From Pseudomonas knackmussii B13 (GTDB lineage Bacteria > Pseudomonadota > Gammaproteobacteria > Pseudomonadales > Pseudomonadaceae), in NCBI RefSeq assembly GCF_000689415.1, contig NZ_HG322950.1:62001-126000 (forward strand): DNA of 64,000 nucleotides, written 5' to 3'. Shown here piece by piece: positions 35,931 through 44,058 of the stretch. The translations under genes and the position numbers were made by a program. The first letter of the stretch is position 1; each line of letters opens with the position of its first letter. The notes beneath the pieces are model-generated. The model did no database searches. It was not told where the DNA came from and worked only from the letters and a program-made list of their open reading frames with translations.

Positions 35931-36977
35931 ATGCCGGCGAAAGTACTGGTGGTGGATGACTCGGCGCTGATCCGCAGCCTGCTCAAGGACATCATCCAGG
36001 CCGACCCCGAGCTGCAGTGGGTCGGTGGCGCGCCGGACGCCTACGTCGCCCGTGACCTGATCAAGCAGCATGCGCCGGACGTGCTGACCCTGGACGTGGA
36101 AATGCCGCGCATGGACGGCCTGACCTTCCTCGACAAGCTGATGAAGGGCCGGCCGACGCCGGTGGTGATGGTCTCGTCGCTTACCGAAAAGGGCTCGGAG
36201 GCGACCTTGCGGGCGCTGGAGCTAGGCGCCGTCGATTTCGTCGCCAAGCCGCGCCTGGGCATCGCCGAAGGCATGCAGGCTTATGCCGAGGAGATCCGCG
36301 CCAAGCTCAAGGCCGCCGCCCGCGCGCGGGGCGGCCAGCGGCGCGCGGCGCCCACGCCTTGCGCGGCCCTCGGGCCGTTGCTGAGCACCGAGAAGATCAT
36401 CGCCATCGGCGCCTCCACTGGCGGCACCGAGGCGATCAAGGAAGTCCTGCTCGGCTTGCCGCCGGACTGCCCGGGGACGGTGGTGACCCTGCACATGCCG
36501 CCGGGCTTCACCCGATCCTATGCCGAGCGGCTGAACCGGCAGACGCGCCTGCAGGTGCGCGAGGCTGGCGACGGCGACCGCATCCTCCCCGGCCAGGTGC
36601 TGATCGCTCCGGGCGACTATCACCTGTGGGTCGAGCGCAGCGGCGCCAACTACGTCGCCCGGCTCAACCAGGCGCCGGCGGTCAACGGCCATCGGCCGGC
36701 GGTGGACGTGCTCTTCGACTCCCTCGCCCGCTGCGCCGGGCGCAACCTGCTGGCGGCGCTGCTCACCGGCATGGGCAAGGACGGCGCCCGCGGCCTGCTG
36801 AATATCCGCCAGGCCGGCGGCTTCACCGTCGCCCAGGACGAAGCCAGCTGCGTGGTCTACGGCATGCCCCGCGAGGCGGTCGAGCTGGGCGCGGTGCAGC
36901 AGGTGCTGCCGCTGGAAGCGATAGCTGGCGCACTTTTGCTACAGGCTCGACATAGCGGCGGCGGCAATCGCGTCTAG
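35931..36977 (+). CDS. cheB: CheB methylesterase with receiver domain
   Basis: A 348-residue two-domain protein-glutamate methylesterase. The receiver has VLVVDDSALIRS and the Asp in LTLDVEMPRMDGL. After a linker, the esterase domain has Ser162 in GASTGGTEAI, His in TLHMPPGFT and Asp in TGMGKDGARG, the catalytic triad of CheB. ATG at 35931 has AGGAGG 6 bases before it; an open frame upstream overlaps cheD and is not used. It is the last che2 gene, followed by siaA after 143 bases. Confidence 0.96.
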   Translation: MPAKVLVVDDSALIRSLLKDIIQADPELQWVGGAPDAYVARDLIKQHAPDVLTLDVEMPRMDGLTFLDKLMKGRPTPVVMVSSLTEKGSEATLRALELGAVDFVAKPRLGIAEGMQAYAEEIRAKLKAAARARGGQRRAAPTPCAALGPLLSTEKIIAIGASTGGTEAIKEVLLGLPPDCPGTVVTLHMPPGFTRSYAERLNRQTRLQVREAGDGDRILPGQVLIAPGDYHLWVERSGANYVARLNQAPAVNGHRPAVDVLFDSLARCAGRNLLAALLTGMGKDGARGLLNIRQAGGFTVAQDEASCVVYGMPREAVELGAVQQVLPLEAIAGALLLQARHSGGGNRV

Positions 36978-37120
36978 AATTCCCGGGTCAATTGCGTGGC
37001 GTCAAAACAATGGCAATCTGATGTCAATATGCGTTGCCTGCGTTCTTGTACGGCTGCACAATTACGTTTTCGCCAAAAGAACGACACTAGATTCGGCGAT
37101 CGGGACTTCTGGGGACGGCC

Positions 37121-39115
37121 ATGGCGGCAAGGTGGGGGTTGCGCGGCAAATCGGTAGTGGCGCTATTGCTGGCCTGCGTTCTGGCGCTGGTGCCCGCCGT
37201 GCTGCTCGGCTGGAAGGCGATGGAGGACATCCGTACCCACTTCGGTCTGGCGTACGCGAAGAACTTCACCCTGCTCAACCAGCAGAAGATTCTCGCGCCG
37301 GTGATCCGCGAGCTGTCGCTGTCGCGGCGTCTCGCCGAGTCGGTGGTGACCCAGGACTGGCTGCTCGAGGAAGGCAATTCCGAGCGCCGCACGCGCTTCT
37401 TCCGCGAGGCCGAAGGCTACCGCGGTGATCTCGGCGAGTATTCCTACTTCGTCATCGTTGATGCTTCCCGCCACTACTACTTCAACGACTCCACCGCGCC
37501 GCTGTCCAACGCCCCGCGCTACACCCTGAGCGCCGACGACCCGCAGGACAGCTGGTACTTCGCGACCATGCGCAGCGATGCGCCGTACAACATCAACGTC
37601 AACTACGACGCCAAGCTGCGCGCCACCAAGGTCTGGTTCAACGTCCAGGTGATCGCCGGCAACCGCAAGGTCGGCCTGGCCGGCGGCGGGCTGGACCTGA
37701 CCAACTTCCTCGACCAGTTCATCTCGCGCCGCGAACCGGGCGTGACCGCGATGATCGTCGACGCCGACGGCGCCATCCAGGCGCATCCGGACAAGCAGCT
37801 GATCGCCTACAGCTCCGGCGCCGGAACCGGGGGCGGCGCGCAGCACAAGGTGTTCGACCTGCTCGGCAGCGACGACGAGCGCCGTGGCCTGCGCGGAGTG
37901 ATGGACGACGCCCAGGCGCATCCCGGCGAGGTGCGCACCTTCTGGGCGACCCTTGGCGGCAAGCGCCAGCTGCTGGCCACTGCCTACATTCCCGAGCTGC
38001 GTTGGCATGTGCTCAGCGCCGTCGACCTGCACGCCGCGCAGGTGCTCGACAGCCGCTGGATCTGGCCGCTGGTGGGCACCCTTGTTGGGCTGCTGGCGAT
38101 CCTCCTGCTGGGCTTTGCCTACACCGTCGAACTGCTGGTGCTCAAGCCGCTGCGCGGCCTGCGCCAGTCGGCCAAGGCGATCGCCGCCGGGAACTACGAC
38201 AGCCCCCTGCCCAAGGCGCGCGGCGACGAGATCGGCGAACTGTCGGTGGCGTTTTCGAGCATGGCCGAGCAGGTCCGCCGGCACACCGAGGACCTCGAGG
38301 ACAAGGTGCGCCAGCGCACCCAGGCGCTGGAGCTCGCCAACCGCGAGATGGCCGCGGCGCAGAAGAAGATCGGCGACTCCATCGACTACGCCAGCCTGAT
38401 CCAGCGCGCGATCCTGCCCGACCGCCAGCTGCAGGCATCCCTCGGCGCCCACCATTTCGTCCTGTGGAAACCGCGCGACGTGGTCGGCGGCGACTTCTAC
38501 ATCTACCGCGAAGGCACTGCCGACAGCCTGATGGGCGTGGTCGACTGCGCCGGCCACGGCGTGCCCGGCGCGCTCATGACCATGCTCGCGCTGGCCGCCA
38601 TCGACCACGCCATCGACAGCGTGCAGAGCCACGACCCGGCGTCGATCCTGCGCGAGACCGACCAGGTGATCCGCGGCATGCTCAGCCAGGAGCAGGTTAC
38701 CCAGGCGCTGGCCACGAACATGGACGCCGGTTTCGTCCGCATCGACCACGAACGCCGCCTGCTGCACTTCGCCGGGGCGAAGATCTCGCTGTTCGCCAGC
38801 AACGGCGAGGAGGTCCGCGAGTACAAGGGCGGCCGCCGCGCCATCGGCGACAAGCGCCAGGGCGAATACGAGAACGTCGAGCTGGCGCTGGAGCCGGGCT
38901 GGACCTTCTACCTGTGCACCGACGGCTTCCTCGACCAGGCCGGCGGCGAGCACGGTTTCGGCTTCGGCAACAGCCGCTTCGCCGCCCTGCTGCGCGAGCA
39001 TTCGCGCCTGCCATTGGCCGAGCAGGCGCGGGTATTTGCCGCTACCCTGGCCGACTACCAGGGCGAGCGGCCGCAACGCGACGACATCACCATCCTGTCC
39101 TTCCGCTTCGAGTAG
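37121..39115 (+). CDS. siaA: SiaA, membrane PP2C-like phosphatase
   Basis: A 664-residue inner-membrane sensor phosphatase. The first helix is at about residues 12-31, followed by a periplasmic dCache-like domain (about 32-305), a second helix (about 308-330, WPLVGTLVGLLAILLLGFAY), HAMP (about 331-385), a coiled coil and a SpoIIE/PP2C domain (about 435-664). Metal-binding aspartates lie in VVGGDFYIY, GVVDCAGHGVPGALM and RDDITILSF. In P. aeruginosa SiaA dephosphorylates SiaC and thereby switches on SiaD, leading to cell aggregation. It is next to che2 there as well. Confidence 0.95.
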   Translation: MAARWGLRGKSVVALLLACVLALVPAVLLGWKAMEDIRTHFGLAYAKNFTLLNQQKILAPVIRELSLSRRLAESVVTQDWLLEEGNSERRTRFFREAEGYRGDLGEYSYFVIVDASRHYYFNDSTAPLSNAPRYTLSADDPQDSWYFATMRSDAPYNINVNYDAKLRATKVWFNVQVIAGNRKVGLAGGGLDLTNFLDQFISRREPGVTAMIVDADGAIQAHPDKQLIAYSSGAGTGGGAQHKVFDLLGSDDERRGLRGVMDDAQAHPGEVRTFWATLGGKRQLLATAYIPELRWHVLSAVDLHAAQVLDSRWIWPLVGTLVGLLAILLLGFAYTVELLVLKPLRGLRQSAKAIAAGNYDSPLPKARGDEIGELSVAFSSMAEQVRRHTEDLEDKVRQRTQALELANREMAAAQKKIGDSIDYASLIQRAILPDRQLQASLGAHHFVLWKPRDVVGGDFYIYREGTADSLMGVVDCAGHGVPGALMTMLALAAIDHAIDSVQSHDPASILRETDQVIRGMLSQEQVTQALATNMDAGFVRIDHERRLLHFAGAKISLFASNGEEVREYKGGRRAIGDKRQGEYENVELALEPGWTFYLCTDGFLDQAGGEHGFGFGNSRFAALLREHSRLPLAEQARVFAATLADYQGERPQRDDITILSFRFE

Positions 39116-39124
39116 GAGTGCGCC

Positions 39125-39667
39125 ATGCAGACACTTGACCTGTTGGCCATGCGTGAAAGCTACACCCGGCAACGTATCCTGCTGTGCTTCAACGGGCCCA
39201 TCTCGCGGAGCCTGATCGAGGAGATCGGTCATGCCCTGCGCAACTACATGCAGGCCGAGCAGGCCCATCCCAGCGAGGCCATGGATGTCTTCGCGGTGTA
39301 CATCGAGATGACCCAGAACATCCGCCACTATGCGGCGATGCGCGGCTACGGCGAGCAGGACGCCTCGGCCACCGTGGCCATCGCCCGCAACGACGACGGC
39401 CACTACGTGGTATCCGCCGGCAACCTGGTGGAACTGGAAGACGGCCAAAGCCTGGTGCGCAGCATCGAGGCCATCGCCGACCTCGACAAGGTGCAGCTCA
39501 AGGCTGCCTACAAGGAGCAACTGCGCCGGCCGCGCGATGCCGAGGCCACCAGCGGCGCCGGGCTCGGCCTGCTGGACATCGCCCGCAAGTCGAGCGAACC
39601 GCTGCAGACCACCCTTACCGAACAACCCGACGGGCGCGCCTTCTTCAGTCTGCGCGCCGTGATCTGA
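39125..39667 (+). CDS. siaB: SiaB, SiaC threonine kinase
   Basis: A 180-residue protein of the DUF6272/SiaB family, with a GHKL-like fold (IEMTQNIRHYA, SGAGLGLLDIARKS). In P. aeruginosa SiaB phosphorylates SiaC and opposes SiaA. It lies 9 bases after siaA and 24 bases before siaC. Confidence 0.93.
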   Translation: MQTLDLLAMRESYTRQRILLCFNGPISRSLIEEIGHALRNYMQAEQAHPSEAMDVFAVYIEMTQNIRHYAAMRGYGEQDASATVAIARNDDGHYVVSAGNLVELEDGQSLVRSIEAIADLDKVQLKAAYKEQLRRPRDAEATSGAGLGLLDIARKSSEPLQTTLTEQPDGRAFFSLRAVI

Positions 39668-39691
39668 CCACGGCTTCAGGAACACAACGCC

Positions 39692-40072
39692 ATGAGCGAC
39701 CTTCACATCACCGGCACCCAGTCCACTCCGTCGATCAATGGCGACTGGCAGGCCGGCGTCCTGGCCATGCAGGGCGACTCCTATCCCGAGAACTCCTACG
39801 AACTCTTCGGCCAGGTGATCGAGTGGGTCGAGCGCTTCCTCGCCCAGGAAAGCCGCCCGCTGAGCCTCGACCTGCGCCTGCTGTACCTGAACACCAGCTC
39901 GATCAAGGCGATGATGGACATCTTCGACCTGCTCGAGGAAGCTCACGGCAAAGGCCGCCAGACCCAGGTCAGCTGGCACTACGACCGCCGCAACGAGCGC
40001 GTCGCCGAGCTGGCCGAGGAATTCCGCGAAGACTGCACCTTCCCCTTCGTCATACAGCCCTACGACGAGTGA
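39692..40072 (+). CDS. siaC: SiaC, partner-switch protein activating SiaD
   Basis: A 126-residue DUF1987 protein. Thr68 in YLNTSSIKAMM is exactly the residue phosphorylated in P. aeruginosa SiaC. Unphosphorylated SiaC binds the coiled coil of SiaD and activates its diguanylate cyclase; SiaB and SiaA set the phosphorylation state. It lies 4 bases before siaD. Confidence 0.94.
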   Translation: MSDLHITGTQSTPSINGDWQAGVLAMQGDSYPENSYELFGQVIEWVERFLAQESRPLSLDLRLLYLNTSSIKAMMDIFDLLEEAHGKGRQTQVSWHYDRRNERVAELAEEFREDCTFPFVIQPYDE

Positions 40073-40076
40073 CGCC

Positions 40077-40877
40077 ATGAACAGCGAACGCGAGCTGGAC
40101 CTGTTGATCGAGGAATTGCTGGCCGACCCGGAATACGTCGGCCATCCGCTGCGCGAGGCCCTGCTCCTCAAGCACCAGCAGTCCCTCGAACAGCTCGCGC
40201 GGCTGGAGCGCATCGCGCGCATTTCCGACGGCTTCCAGTCGATGGCGCGGGCGCAGAACAGCACGCTTTCCGAGCGCTACCACAAGCAGCTGCGGCAGCT
40301 GGAAAAGGTCGCGCGGATCTCCGATCGCTACCAGAACATGATGCGCGACCTGAACCTCGCGCTGAAGGAAGCCTCCACCCACGATCCACTGACCGGCATC
40401 GGCAACCGCCGCCTGCTGATGGAGCGCCTGCGCGAGGAAAGCGAGCGCGCCCAGCGCTCCGGCAAACCCTATGTGCTGGCGATCCTCGACGTGGACCACT
40501 TCAAGAACGTCAACGACAACTGGGGTCACGAAGTCGGCGACCGCGTGCTGGTGGAAATCGGCCGCGCCATGCAGGCGGCGCTACGCCAATACGACCTCTG
40601 CGGCCGCTGGGGCGGCGAGGAATTCCTCCTGCTGCTGCCGGAAACCCGCCTGGTGGACGCCGGCCAGGTGATCGACCGCGTGCGCAACGACATCCGTTCG
40701 CTGGCCGTGCGCGTGGGCACCGACGCGCTGTCGGTGACGGCGAGCTTCGGCGTCGCCGAATACCGCCTGGGCGAGAGCTACTCCCAGACCCTCAGCCGCG
40801 CCGACGCGGCGATGCTCGAAGCCAAGCGCAGCGGCCGCGACAAGTGCGTGGCGAGCAGCGTGGCGGAAGGCGCCTGA
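40077..40877 (+). CDS. siaD: SiaD, diguanylate cyclase
   Basis: A 266-residue GGDEF protein that makes c-di-GMP. An N-terminal helical, coiled-coil region (about 1-95) receives SiaC. The active site is GGEEF at residues 179-183, and the inhibitory I-site RQYD is at 170-173 with the correct 5-residue spacing. Both are intact, so an active, feedback-inhibited enzyme is expected. It is the last gene of siaABCD. Confidence 0.95.
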   Translation: MNSERELDLLIEELLADPEYVGHPLREALLLKHQQSLEQLARLERIARISDGFQSMARAQNSTLSERYHKQLRQLEKVARISDRYQNMMRDLNLALKEASTHDPLTGIGNRRLLMERLREESERAQRSGKPYVLAILDVDHFKNVNDNWGHEVGDRVLVEIGRAMQAALRQYDLCGRWGGEEFLLLLPETRLVDAGQVIDRVRNDIRSLAVRVGTDALSVTASFGVAEYRLGESYSQTLSRADAAMLEAKRSGRDKCVASSVAEGA

Positions 40878-40895
40878 GCCAATTCCCACTCCCTT

Positions 40896-40955
40896 GTAGG
40901 AGCGGATCTCATCCGCGAATTTCCCACACAGGAGCGAGCGAGCTTGCTCGCGAAC
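40896..40955. repeat. REP elements (families C and A) beside the insertion sequence
   Basis: GTAGGAGCGGATCTCATCCG followed by GGAGCGAGCGAGCTTGCTCG. Repeat copies are clustered around the IS insertion point. Confidence 0.75.
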
Positions 40956-41064
40956 CGCACGGCACGACTGCTGAGCCTGTAGGGCAATGAAATGGACTCC
41001 TCCCTCCTACGGCGTCAAGCGCCAGACTGATGGTGTAGCCACAAGTCCCGGAGGGGGAGTCAGC

Positions 41065-42081
41065 ATGAACATTAGTCGCGTTGGTCTGGATCTGGCAAAG
41101 CAGGTATTTCAGGTGCACGGCGTCGATAGCCACGAGCGCGTGGTGTGCCGGCGGCAGCTCAAGCGGGCGCAGATGCTGGATTTCTTTCGCCAGCTGGCAC
41201 CCTGCCTGGTGGCGATGGAGGCCTGCGGCAGTGCGCACTATTGGGCGCGAGAGCTGCAGGGGCTGGGGCACGAGGTCCGCTTGATTGCACCGCAGTTCGT
41301 CAAACCTTACGTCAAGGGTGACAAACACGATGCCCACGATGCCGAAGCGATCTGCGAGGCGGCCAGCCGTCCGAGCATGCGCTTTGTGCCGGTGAAGAGT
41401 GCGCAGCAGCAGGCCGGGCAGTCCGTGCATCGCATTCGCAGCCGTCTGGTCCGGGCCCGTACGGCACTGTGCAACGAAATTCGCGGCTTGCTCGGCGAAT
41501 TCGGCCTGATCGCCAGCCGACGCGGGCGCGCGGCGACGGTCGAACTGCTCGAGACGGTCACCGCTGCTGAGCCGGTGCCCTCGCCGGCGCCGATGGGCGA
41601 GTTGTTGAGCGGCTTGAAAGAGGAGTTGCAGGCGCTGGATGCCCGCATCGAGCGACTGGAGCGAGTGATCAAGCGCAGTGCGCGCGAGGATGCGCGCATC
41701 CAGCGCCTGCTGGCCGTGGAAGGCATCGGCCCGCTCACCGCCAGCGCGGTGGTGGCAGCGGTCGGCGATGCCCGGCAATTCCGCACGGCGCGTCAGTTCG
41801 CGGCCTGGCTGGGCCTGGTGCCACGGCAACACTCCACGGGCGGGCAGCAGCGCCTGGGCGGGATCACCAAGCGTGGCGATACCTACCTGCGCACCCTGTT
41901 CACCCATGGCTCCCGCTCGGTCGTACGCTGTTGCGCCAACAAGACCGATGCTCGCAGTCGCTGGCTGCAAGGCCTGTTGCAACGATGCAATGCCAACGCC
42001 GTCGCCGTTGCCCTGGCCAACAAGAATGCCCGGATCGTCTGGGCCCTGCTCAGTCGGGAAACCACCTACCAACCCGCCTGA
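41065..42081 (+). CDS. IS110-family (IS1111 group) transposase/recombinase
   Basis: A 338-residue DEDD recombinase. The RuvC-like N-terminal domain has the acidic residues in GLDLAKQVFQVHGVD, VAMEACGSAH and KGDKHDAHDAEAI. A coiled coil at about residues 190-225 is followed by the Transposase_20 domain (LLAVEGIGPLTASAVVAAVG) with the conserved serine region THGSRSVV. I use ATG at 41065 (MNISRVGLDL), with GGAGGGGGAG upstream; an earlier ATG at 40987 lies at the IS end. Confidence 0.93.
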   Translation: MNISRVGLDLAKQVFQVHGVDSHERVVCRRQLKRAQMLDFFRQLAPCLVAMEACGSAHYWARELQGLGHEVRLIAPQFVKPYVKGDKHDAHDAEAICEAASRPSMRFVPVKSAQQQAGQSVHRIRSRLVRARTALCNEIRGLLGEFGLIASRRGRAATVELLETVTAAEPVPSPAPMGELLSGLKEELQALDARIERLERVIKRSAREDARIQRLLAVEGIGPLTASAVVAAVGDARQFRTARQFAAWLGLVPRQHSTGGQQRLGGITKRGDTYLRTLFTHGSRSVVRCCANKTDARSRWLQGLLQRCNANAVAVALANKNARIVWALLSRETTYQPA

Positions 42082-42360
42082 GCGTTACCGGCAACACCGC
42101 TGTAGAAACGCTCCACCACGATTGCACAGTGAATGGCATTGATGACGAACCGGTCGAACCGGCCTGTATGAAACCTGGGTTATCCGCGGGCTCCCTGCTG
42201 CCGTGAAGCAAAGCCGTTAGGGCGATCAGACATACAGGCGCGCATTTCATCAGGGCTCGGGAGCTGCCACACCGCTCCATGAAGCCGGATATACGGACGC
42301 AGTCGTACCTAGGTTCGAAATCCCCGCCAAACACTGGCAAACCGGGAGGAGTCCATATAC
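42082..42360 (+). ncRNA. Predicted bridge RNA region in the right end of the IS
   Basis: IS1111-group elements encode their bridge RNA downstream of the transposase. Here a 9-bp stem (42162-42170 with 42231-42239, GCCTGTATG/CATACAGGC) encloses two segments: GGGTTATCCGC (42177-42187), complementary with one internal mismatch to the top strand of the right target half, and TAGGGCGA (42218-42225), identical to the target across the junction. Further on, ATTTCAT (42244-42250) is complementary to the left IS end (40987-40993) and ATATAC (42289-42294) equals the right IS end (42355-42360). These are the positions of target and donor guides in a two-loop bridge RNA. Exact RNA ends are not known. Confidence 0.75.
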
Positions 42361-42434
42361 GAATAACCTCAAGGGGGTTATCCGCCATTCTCTTGCGGGG
42401 CTGTGGCGCATAACCGCGTTCGCGGTTATGCGCC
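42361..42434. repeat. Palindromic repeat split by the IS, right part
   Basis: With GTAGGGC to the left of the IS, this rebuilds GTAGGGCGAATAACC, a short loop and GGGTTATCCGCC, a hairpin repeat also found at 50188-50223. It is followed by a perfect 14-bp inverted repeat GGCGCATAACCGCG-TT-CGCGGTTATGCGCC (42405-42434) ending in CCTAC. Confidence 0.8.
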
Positions 42435-42449
42435 CTACGGGGGATCGGT

Positions 42450-42573
42450 GCGGGGATTCTCGCGGATGAATCCGCTCCTACAGGATTGCGCCGAACGCCT
42501 CCCTCTCCCGCTTGCGGGAGAGGGTTGGGGAAAGGGAACGCCGTTCGCGAGCAAGCTCGCTCCTGCAGGTATT
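42450..42573. repeat. Cluster of REP family C, the CCCTCTCCCGC palindrome and half of REP family A
   Basis: TCGCGGATGAATCCGCTCCT (family C), the 11-bp palindrome 42501-42524 (identical to 19937-19960) and GTTCGCGAGCAAGCTCGCTC (42543-42562) occur one after the other. This stretch lies between the IS and the gbdR stop and contains no gene. Confidence 0.75.
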
Positions 42574-42590
42574 CCCCGGTGTGGCGCGCG

Positions 42591-43694
42591 TCAGACCCTG
42601 ATGCTGGCGAAGGTCGATTCGCCCTGCGCCTGGCTCAGCGCCGAGATTGCCGAGGAGTGAGGCATCAGTGCGAGGTCCTGGGGAATCGGCATGACCATCA
42701 CTGGCTGGCCGATCGGCTGGCCCTGGCGCTCGTCGCGCGGCGGGATGCCGAAGTACTCGCGGTAGCACTTGGAGAAGTGCGGGGTGGAGACGAAGCCGCA
42801 GACCGAGGCGACTTCGATGATCGACATCGAGGTCTGCTTGAGCAGCTGGCGCGCGCGGATCAGGCGCAGCTTCAGGTAGTAGCGCGACGGCGAGCAGTGA
42901 AGGTACTTCTGGAACAGCCGCTCGAGCTGGCGCCGCGAGACGTTGACGTAGACCGCCAGCTCGTCGAGGTCGATCGGCTCTTCGAGGTTGGCCTCCATCA
43001 GCGCGACGATTTCCTGCAGCTTCGGCTGGTTGGTGCCGAGCATGTGCTTGAGCGGCACGCGCTGGTGGTCCTGCTCGTTGCGGATGCGTTCGTAGATGAA
43101 CATCTCGGAGATCGCTGCCGACAGCTCGCGGCCGTGCTCGCGGCCGATCAGGTGCAGCACCATGTCCATTGGCGCGGTGCCGCCGGAGGAGGTGAAGCGG
43201 TTGCGGTCGATGGAGAACAGGCGGGTGCTCATGGCCACGCGCGGGAAGGCTTCCTGCATCGCTGCCAGGCATTCCCAGTGCACGCTGCAGTCGTAGCCGT
43301 CGAGCAGGCCGGCGCGGGCCAGCGCCCAGCTGCCGGTGCATACGGCGCCGAGCTTGCGGCCCAGGCGCGCCTGGGTCTGCAGGAAGCTGACGTGTTCGCG
43401 GGTGACGCTGCGCTGGATGCCGACGCCGCCGACCACGATCAGGGTGTCCATCGCCGGGGCGTTGTCGGCGCCGGCGTCGGGAGTGATCTGCAGACCGTCG
43501 CTGGCCCAGACCTGGCGGCCGTCGAGGCTGATGGTGTGCCAGCGGTACAGCTCGCGGCCGGAGAGCTGGTTGGCCATGCGCAGCGGTTCCACCGCGGAGG
43601 CCAGGGAGATCAGAGTGAAGTTGTCCAGCAGCAGGAAGCCGATGGACTGCGGAGCTCGGTTTTGCGGGGGAACTCCGGTGTTGTAAGCATTCAT
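42591..43694 (-). CDS. gbdR: GbdR, AraC-family activator of glycine betaine catabolism
   Basis: A 367-residue regulator of the GATase1/DJ-1-AraC type. The N-terminal domain (IGFLLLDNFTLISLASAVEP, VCTGSWALARAGLLDG) senses glycine betaine or dimethylglycine in P. aeruginosa GbdR. Two C-terminal HTH motifs follow (VSRRQLERLFQKYL and IIEVASVCGFVSTPHFSKCY). The length equals that of P. aeruginosa GbdR as I recall it, and the neighbours sdaB and cbcXWV are the same as there. GbdR activates those genes. Confidence 0.92.
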   Translation of the reverse strand: MNAYNTGVPPQNRAPQSIGFLLLDNFTLISLASAVEPLRMANQLSGRELYRWHTISLDGRQVWASDGLQITPDAGADNAPAMDTLIVVGGVGIQRSVTREHVSFLQTQARLGRKLGAVCTGSWALARAGLLDGYDCSVHWECLAAMQEAFPRVAMSTRLFSIDRNRFTSSGGTAPMDMVLHLIGREHGRELSAAISEMFIYERIRNEQDHQRVPLKHMLGTNQPKLQEIVALMEANLEEPIDLDELAVYVNVSRRQLERLFQKYLHCSPSRYYLKLRLIRARQLLKQTSMSIIEVASVCGFVSTPHFSKCYREYFGIPPRDERQGQPIGQPVMVMPIPQDLALMPHSSAISALSQAQGESTFASIRV

Positions 43695-44058
43695 GATGCC
43701 GATCTCCTCACGCTAGTCACGGTGCCCGGGGCGGGGCTTTCTTATGGTTGTTTTGTGCAAGGTGCGACCAACCGGTCATCGCCTTTGATTAAAACAAGGC
43801 AAATGCCGTGCCTAACTTGATTGTGCGTTCAATAAAAAAAGAAAACGACCGCTGTAGGCCGCTTTTGAGAGCGCGGATGCGACCAGGGAAATGTCGCTAT
43901 TACCTAAGGAATGGGGCGCCTGGGGACTTTGGTAGCACTCGGTTCGGCGGCGCCGAGTGCCGGCATTTTCGGAAAGTAACGTCTGTCAGACATGCCCGAA
44001 AGTCGGGCGGCGCTGCGCCAAAAGGTGGCGCAGCCGCCCGCGGATGAACGAAATCAGG
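43695..44058. other. Region between sdaB and gbdR
   Basis: 364 bases without a gene. It holds the gbdR promoter region (about 43695-43900) and the sdaB terminator (separate entry). AT-rich runs around 43790-43845 may contain the gbdR promoter. Confidence 0.5.
44005..44039 (-). terminator. Hairpin after the serine dehydratase gene
   Basis: GGGCGGCGCTGCGCC and GGCGCAGCCGCCC form a long stem with one bulged base, 20 bases past the stop at 44059. No T run on the minus strand, so termination is probable but not certain. Confidence 0.55.

Larger units (their letters stand above)
40986..42360 (+). mobile_element. IS110-family insertion sequence, IS1111 group, complete
   Basis: A 1375-base element. 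The flanks GTAGGGC (40979-40985) and GAATAACC (42361-42368) join to the uninterrupted repeat seen at 50188, which fixes the ends to within one base. Subterminal inverted repeats ATGGACTCCTCCC (40992-41004) and GGGAGGAGTCCAT (42344-42356) lie 6 and 4 bases inside the ends, as in IS1111 elements. No target duplication is seen, as expected for this family. The transposase is intact and a long non-coding right end follows it. Confidence 0.92.

Noticed and set aside
37163..40264. A 1033-codon open frame antisense to siaA-siaC
   Set aside because: It mirrors real genes in very GC-rich DNA, has low-complexity His/Asp/Ala-rich sequence and no family resemblance.
41030..41064. Left end of the IS as alternative place for the bridge RNA
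   Set aside because: Only 79 bases lie before the transposase, and I found no guide matches there; the IS1111 group carries it downstream.
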